From: an uncultured Lachnospiraceae bacterium
GTDB lineage: Bacteria; Bacillota; Clostridia; Lachnospirales; Lachnospiraceae
DNA: 64,000 nt
Reading direction: 5' to 3'
Assembly (NCBI GenBank): GCA_947384285.1
Contig: CANDGI010000009.1
Span: 41,041-105,040 of the forward strand
Of the stretch, positions 60,901-64,000 are shown piece after piece. The translations under genes were made by a program, and so were the position numbers. Position 1 is the stretch's first letter. Each line of letters begins with the position of its first letter. The notes under the pieces were generated by a model that was given only the letters and a program-made list of their open reading frames with translations, was not told the DNA's origin and made no database searches.

Positions 60901-62179
60901 GGACTTGACCGCTTCCAATGGTGACGTCATCCCGGCAGACGGACTCATTGAGATTGTGTTCTGCAGCACGGACAGCATGGCATTTTTTGCCAGCGACCTG
61001 CCTTTTGGCAGTTATTATGTGAAAGAGGTATGCACCGACCAGCACTATATCCTTTCCGATGAGAAGTACCCGGTGGAGTTCTCCTATCAGGGGCAGGATG
61101 CGGCGCTTGTGAGCATCCATGTGCAGGACGGGGAACCCATTGAAAATGAGCTGCTCCGTGGAAGAATTGAGGGAATCAAAGTGGACACGGAGGACAACCC
61201 GCTGGAAAATGCCACCATCGGCCTGTTTTCGGCAGGCACGGAGGAATTTACCGAAGATACCGCACTGCTGGTGTCCGTAACCGGAAAGGACGGGGCGTTT
61301 GCCTTTGAGGACGTGCCGTTTGGAACCTATATCGTGCGGGAGATTGCGGCACCGGAGGGGTATGTGCTGAACGAAGCGCTGCATTATGTTTCTGTTACGG
61401 TAAATGAAGAAGTGATTGAGATTAAAATCACGGATAAGCTGATTATCGGCAGCGTCCGTCTGACAAAGGTTGACGCAGACTACCCGGCAAACAAGCTGAC
61501 AGGCGCAGTCTTTGAGCTGTATCAGGACACGGACGGAAACCAGAAATTCAACCCGAAGAAAGACGCACTGGTTGCTGAAATCCCGGAAATCTCCGAAGGC
61601 ATTTACCAGACGGACGGGTTATTGTATGGCGGTTACTTTGTAAAAGAAAAGACAGCGCCGGAAGGGTTTGTGCTGGATGAAAATGCTTATTTCTTTGAGA
61701 TAAACGAGGACGGGAAGATTGTGGACGTGGAGAACGAGGCAGGCGTAGGGTTTATCAATAAGCCGATTACCGGAAAGCTGGAGCTGACAAAGACGGACGT
61801 ATCCGATGGGAAGCTGCTCCCCAATGCAAAGTTCCGTATCAAAGACAAGGACGGGAATGTAGTTGCGACAGGCGTGACTGATAAGGATGGGCTTGCAACC
61901 TTTACGCTCCGCTATGGCAAGTACACCTATCAGGAATATGACGCACCGGAAGGCTACCTGATTGACGAAAGGGAGTTCCCGTTTGAAATCAAAGAGGACG
62001 GGCAGGTTGTGAAAGCGGCCATGACCAATGAGAAAAAGCCAGTGGAGATTATCACCACGCCAAAGACGGGCGATGAGAGCAACGTGGGGTTGTGGATTGC
62101 CTTATCCGCCTTATCCGTGGCGGGGATCGGCGTGTTCGGCGTTCTGGCGGCAATGAGCAGGAAAAGGAAGGAGGACTAA
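57980..62179 (+). CDS. Thioester-domain cell-wall adhesin with Cna-B/SpaA repeats
   Basis: A 1399-residue sortase-anchored surface protein. Numbering from TTG 57980: signal peptide (about 1-33, LALMMAAASIVSVLPSMNVSA); thioester (TQXA) domain (about 35-190) with the reactive Cys84 in AFCIQPG and Gln143 in ATQMVIWEI; then about ten SpaA/Cna-B-like modules (about 300-1345), many with a Lys near the first strand (e.g. VQIVKTS, LELTKTD) and a Glu in EYDAPEGY- or REIAAPEGY-like strands, the pattern of isopeptide-stabilised domains; a TPKTG sorting motif, membrane helix and RKRK tail. TTG 57980 is eight bases after GGAGG; ATG 57965 overlaps that SD. It probably binds host or partner cells covalently and helps conjugation or colonisation (inference). 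Confidence 0.88.
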   Translation: MKKLKERLKRGLALMMAAASIVSVLPSMNVSAASQTAKITFAYCHDGAGNAIRYQQTVTHDGRVCGEAGEARTRIYADGEPAFCIQPGVSLHTGNTLQANASETWNALSGSQRDAVNLALLYGSQGSMGSLPGSEDEKVVATQMVIWEIVTGCRNANAPYNQTDGKFYNSICANGANGGVSAAYSQIVAGMQEHGTIPSFASTDRNAVMKELSWDGDKYVVKLTDTNGVLSKYNFTSSNSSVSVSASGNTLTITSQKAVTEDVLLSATKRSPAVSGTLVAYGDASLQDVVVGVESAADITVYLCVKIPYGHVQIVKTSEDGIVEGLRFQITGNGINKTVVTGKNGKIKVENLNPGTYTVTELTEDRYEPQKSQKVTVAGGQTAKVEFSNILKRGDLKVIKGSEDNLVEGVRFHLFGTSLSGAAVDEYAVTDKNGVAMFSNILISGSTPYTLEEVDTAVRYVIPEKQSVTIKWKEVTSATVTNILKKFRINVTKTDKETGEPQGDATLAGAVYGIYDGDTLIDTYTTDSEGKFTTKYYICGNNWSVREITPSEGYLLDETVHHVGAEPENYTIELNTTSNDVTEQAIKGRISIIKHTDDGSTQIETPEKGAEFQVYLKRSGSFDNAKESERDTLVCDEYGYAETKDLPYGVYTVHQTKGWEGSELMKDFDVYVSKDGEVYRYLINNRPFASYIKIVKKDAETGNTIPLAGAGYQIYDSAGELVTMKYTYPEVTTLDTFYTGADGYLITPEELPFGEYTMVEVQAPYGYVLDSTPIPFTVAQENSTEESGVTVVVTEQKNVPQKGRILVSKTAEEFAGVQVSGDGFIDKDGDLTEDGSIYTPVYEVTGKAGAVYEIIAAEDIVTQDGTVRAGAGEVVDTVTTDEEGNAETKELYLGKYKVVEVTAPDGCVLNIEAHEIELVYAGQEVSVTETDTAFYNERQKVTVDLTKALEQDEAFGIGNKGEIQNVAFGLYAAEDLTASNGDVIPADGLIEIVFCSTDSMAFFASDLPFGSYYVKEVCTDQHYILSDEKYPVEFSYQGQDAALVSIHVQDGEPIENELLRGRIEGIKVDTEDNPLENATIGLFSAGTEEFTEDTALLVSVTGKDGAFAFEDVPFGTYIVREIAAPEGYVLNEALHYVSVTVNEEVIEIKITDKLIIGSVRLTKVDADYPANKLTGAVFELYQDTDGNQKFNPKKDALVAEIPEISEGIYQTDGLLYGGYFVKEKTAPEGFVLDENAYFFEINEDGKIVDVENEAGVGFINKPITGKLELTKTDVSDGKLLPNAKFRIKDKDGNVVATGVTDKDGLATFTLRYGKYTYQEYDAPEGYLIDEREFPFEIKEDGQVVKAAMTNEKKPVEIITTPKTGDESNVGLWIALSALSVAGIGVFGVLAAMSRKRKED

Positions 62180-62186
62180 GGTTATT

Positions 62187-62276
62187 ATGAAAGCAAAGAC
62201 AGGAATCAGCATTGCGCTTGTGGCATTTATCGTGGTTGCAGCGGTATTCTTGAGAATCCGCAGGAAGAAAGGGTAA
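62187..62276 (+). CDS. 29-residue single-pass membrane peptide
   Basis: A short frame starting seven bases after the adhesin stop. The peptide has a basic start (MKAKTG), one hydrophobic helix (ISIALVAFIVVAAVFL) and a basic tail (RIRRKKG). This resembles the membrane-and-tail part of a sortase substrate without a sorting motif. SD: AAGGAGGACTAAGG lies upstream. It could be a small subunit or a remnant of a truncated surface protein. Confidence 0.5.
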   Translation: MKAKTGISIALVAFIVVAAVFLRIRRKKG

Positions 62277-62325
62277 AACAAACCCATGCGGTAATTCAGG
62301 CGAATCTATGTAGGAAGTGTTACGG

Positions 62326-62347
62326 GGGCGGCGGTAAGCCGCCCTTT
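62326..62347 (+). terminator. Weak terminator-like hairpin after the adhesin unit
   Basis: GGGCGGC (62326-62332) pairs with GCCGCCC (62338-62344) over a five-base loop, followed by only TTT. It may partly separate the adhesin from the next genes. Confidence 0.5.
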
Positions 62348-62374
62348 ACATACCGGAGGAAAGGAGGTTTTCGG

Positions 62375-62713
62375 ATGGCAGAGAGATTTAATTCCGGGAT
62401 GGCAGAGAGGTTCGGCATAAGCGCCGCCCTGCTTTTGGAGCATATCTGGAGGGAAGTGAAAGAAAACGAGTTCCACCATAGACATTGCTATGAGGGGAAC
62501 ACATGGATGAGATGCAGCAAAAAGGCGTTTACCGTCCATATGCCCTATCTCAGCAGGGGCATGGTAAAGTGCGGGATTGGCAGGCTGAAAAAAGCCGGGA
62601 TTCTGGTGCAGGGCGAACACAATGGGAGCCGCTTTGACCGGACGGCATGGTATGCCTTTACCGAATATGGAAAGAAAGTCATGGAAGGAAGCGAGGACGG
62701 GGCGTATGGATAA
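62375..62713 (+). CDS. Winged-helix-like protein of the mobile element
   Basis: A 112-residue protein. The layout AALLLEHIWREVKEN, WMRCSKKAF, MPYLSRGMVKCGIGRLKKAG, and RTAWYAFTEYGK is that of small winged-helix proteins related to the N-terminal domain of plasmid and phage replication initiators. No replication domain follows, so it may be a regulator. AAGGAGG lies eight bases before ATG 62375. It overlaps the next gene by eight bases. Confidence 0.65.
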   Translation: MAERFNSGMAERFGISAALLLEHIWREVKENEFHHRHCYEGNTWMRCSKKAFTVHMPYLSRGMVKCGIGRLKKAGILVQGEHNGSRFDRTAWYAFTEYGKKVMEGSEDGAYG

Positions 62714-63026
62714 CAGGGCTTTTGCATATGGCGGGAAACATTTTGTCCCGGTGAGGAAGTTTGAGAAAAAAGACGGGGACTTTTACCAGATTACACGCAG
62801 GCTTAAGAGGGATTTGGAGTTTGGCTTTTTCCGGTCAGACTGCTATGGGAAGGACGGGCAGAAAGCGGAATACAGCCATGAGGGATTTTATGCGGCGTCC
62901 CCGGACAAAACCTGCGATATTTTCCGGTGTGTGGAAAATGGAAGGCTGTATGTCCCGTGTGAATATGAGTTGCAGGAATACGGCGAGCTGCCACAGCAGG
63001 AGAGGAGGAAAGGCTATGAGCGATGA
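62706..63026 (+). CDS. Mobile-element protein of unknown function
   Basis: A 106-residue hydrophilic protein (DNRAFAYGGKHFVPVRKFEK at the start, RLKRDLEFGFFRSDCYG in the middle). I do not recognise the family. ATG 62706 overlaps the upstream stop by eight bases, and the end overlaps the next gene by 11 bases, which indicates tight translational coupling. A longer frame from 62622 is a less likely start. Confidence 0.65.
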   Translation: MDNRAFAYGGKHFVPVRKFEKKDGDFYQITRRLKRDLEFGFFRSDCYGKDGQKAEYSHEGFYAASPDKTCDIFRCVENGRLYVPCEYELQEYGELPQQERRKGYER

Positions 63027-63639
63027 AAAAGAGAAGCGTATGGTGGAAAGCTATGAGATTACGCAGGGAATCCAGATCGGGGACAAGGAAGTCATATTCG
63101 GCGTGGATGAAAAGGCAGAAATGCCGTATCTCTGCGCTTTTTATGTCAGCAACAGCATTATGGAATCCTATCAGGAGTGCATGGTGGGTGATGATTACGC
63201 CGAGATTATGGAGCTGTTTGCCGACCGAGTGAAAGCACAATGCGTAAAGGTGCATGGGGAGCAGGAAAAAGTGGACGTGCCGAGGGAAAAAATCACAGCG
63301 GACAGGTGTATCCCCACGTTTCGGTGCGGGGACATCGTAGGAAAAGTAATGGCGGTCAAGCCGGAGGCGTTAAGGCCGGAGTACCGTTCTGCGGAACACC
63401 AGTTAATCTTAGTGACAGGTGGGAACGGTGCGAGGGAGCGTTCCTTTGGGAGCGCCTGCTACTGTATCACCCTTTATTCCGGCGAGCATGAGAGGTGGGA
63501 GCGGTATGACCTTGCGGGCGAGGTAAAGCCGGAGTGCCTGCCAGAATGGGCAAAAGAACGCTTTGCGGAAATTCAGAAACAGGAGGCGGCGAAAGCTGCC
63601 CCGAACCAGAATCAGAATAAGGATATGGAGGTGCGCTAA
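63016..63639 (+). CDS. Mobile-element protein of unknown function
   Basis: A 207-residue acidic protein with no membrane segment or signal; VSNSIMESYQECMVGDDYAE and RSFGSACYCITLYSGEHERW are the most ordered-looking parts, and the C-terminus is Gln/Asn/Lys-rich. I do not recognise a family. ATG 63016 has AGAGGAGGAAAGG upstream; the frame open from 62761 is in a different phase from the previous gene and is not coding there. Confidence 0.65.
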   Translation: MSDEKEKRMVESYEITQGIQIGDKEVIFGVDEKAEMPYLCAFYVSNSIMESYQECMVGDDYAEIMELFADRVKAQCVKVHGEQEKVDVPREKITADRCIPTFRCGDIVGKVMAVKPEALRPEYRSAEHQLILVTGGNGARERSFGSACYCITLYSGEHERWERYDLAGEVKPECLPEWAKERFAEIQKQEAAKAAPNQNQNKDMEVR

Positions 63640-64000
63640 ATGGACAGTTTCAGAACCAATGCGGGGTTTGTCATCACGACATCCATCCTCGTGGGAAATG
63701 CGGAGTTTGTTTTGGGTGTGAACATGAAAAACCCCAATTCCTTTGTCACATGGGAGTGCAAGGGACAGACGGATTACTTTTGGGGGCATTATACGGACAG
63801 CCTGCTGAAAGCTACAAAAGACTTATGCCAGCGGGCAATGGATGAAATTCTGTATCTGGAGCAGAGGGAGGAAAAAGCAGCGCAGAGGAACCCGGACAGC
63901 GGGTATCATCTGGAAGCATTTGTAAAATACGGGGACAGCAGTGCAGTGATCCAGTTCCCAACGCCGGAATTGGCGGATGTGCTGGGGAGCATTGGAATCA
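63640..64000 (+). CDS. Mobile-element protein of unknown function (3' end outside window)
   Basis: At least 120 codons from ATG 63640, directly after the stop of the previous gene, and still open at the window end. Readable parts include DSFRTNAGFVITTSILVGNA, GVNMKNPNSFVTWECKG and WGHYTDSLLKATKDLCQRAM. GGAGGTGCG precedes the start. Family not recognised; it belongs to the same packed gene series as the three genes before it. Confidence 0.65.
   Translation, partial: MDSFRTNAGFVITTSILVGNAEFVLGVNMKNPNSFVTWECKGQTDYFWGHYTDSLLKATKDLCQRAMDEILYLEQREEKAAQRNPDSGYHLEAFVKYGDSSAVIQFPTPELADVLGSIGI

Noticed and set aside
62761-63015. N-terminal extension of the gene at 63016
   Set aside because: It lies out of phase inside the gene at 62706 and has Arg/Gly-rich shadow composition; a strong SD precedes 63016.

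Overview
The window looks like the chromosome of a motile, spore-forming Clostridia bacterium, most likely Lachnospiraceae. The reasons are: a carboxyltransferase with the AccD and AccA halves fused in one chain, an uninterrupted sigK without a pro-peptide, CodY next to a Bacillus-type fla/che operon, frequent TTG and GTG starts behind strong Shine-Dalgarno (SD) sites, and a Tn1549-like conjugative element at the right end. The species assignment is inference; no rRNA or tRNA gene is visible.

Layout. (1) 1-6234: the 3' part of a fatty-acid synthesis operon, fabF (5' end outside the window), accB, fabZ, accC, fused accDA and an FMN-dependent FabK/nitronate-monooxygenase-like gene. (2) 6253-9518: a promoter, then a GlgX-like GH13 protein that has lost its catalytic aspartates, a TraX-family membrane protein and a DUF5662 protein; a small DUF4250 gene follows on the minus strand. 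(3) 10091-16601: sigK, comM/yifB, dprA, topA, codY. (4) 16838-52217: one continuous plus-strand flagellar and chemotaxis operon: flgBC-fliEFGHIJ-motE-like-fliK-flgD-TIGR02530-flgE-flbD-motAB-fliLMY-cheY-fliOPQR-flhBAFG-pilZ-cheBAWCD-orf-sigD-fapA-orf-DUF6115 (SwrB-like)-MltG-like. (5) 52341-54430: rpsB and tsf with their own promoter and a strong terminator. Gene order from dprA/topA through codY, fla/che and sigD to rpsB-tsf matches the Bacillus subtilis order, but pyrH does not follow tsf. (6) 54431-64000: an A+T-rich patch with palindromes and a DUF2971 gene, then a G+C-richer mobile element: parA, parB, a structured leader, a 1399-residue thioester-domain adhesin with about ten Cna-B/SpaA-like modules, a 29-residue membrane peptide and four tightly packed genes of unknown function, the last cut by the window edge.

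How the parts fit. CodY (nutrient sensing) sits directly upstream of the sigma-A-like promoter that drives the motility operon; sigD near its end would activate later flagellar genes elsewhere. The operon encodes the basal body, export gate, hook, stator and switch plus most of the CheA/W/Y/B/C/D signalling core; flagellin, receptors and cheR are not in the window.

The least expected signal is at gene 3' ends in the motility region. At three places (after fliI, after fapA and after the MltG-like gene) the last codons and stop of the gene are repeated in tandem in the following spacer, and flgD ends in a five-copy in-frame 18-bp repeat. The fapA repeats form a 50-codon open frame four bases after the fapA stop. 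Other points to check are the GH13 pseudoenzyme, the mobile adhesin with its structured leader, and a series of intergenic hairpins inside the fla/che operon.
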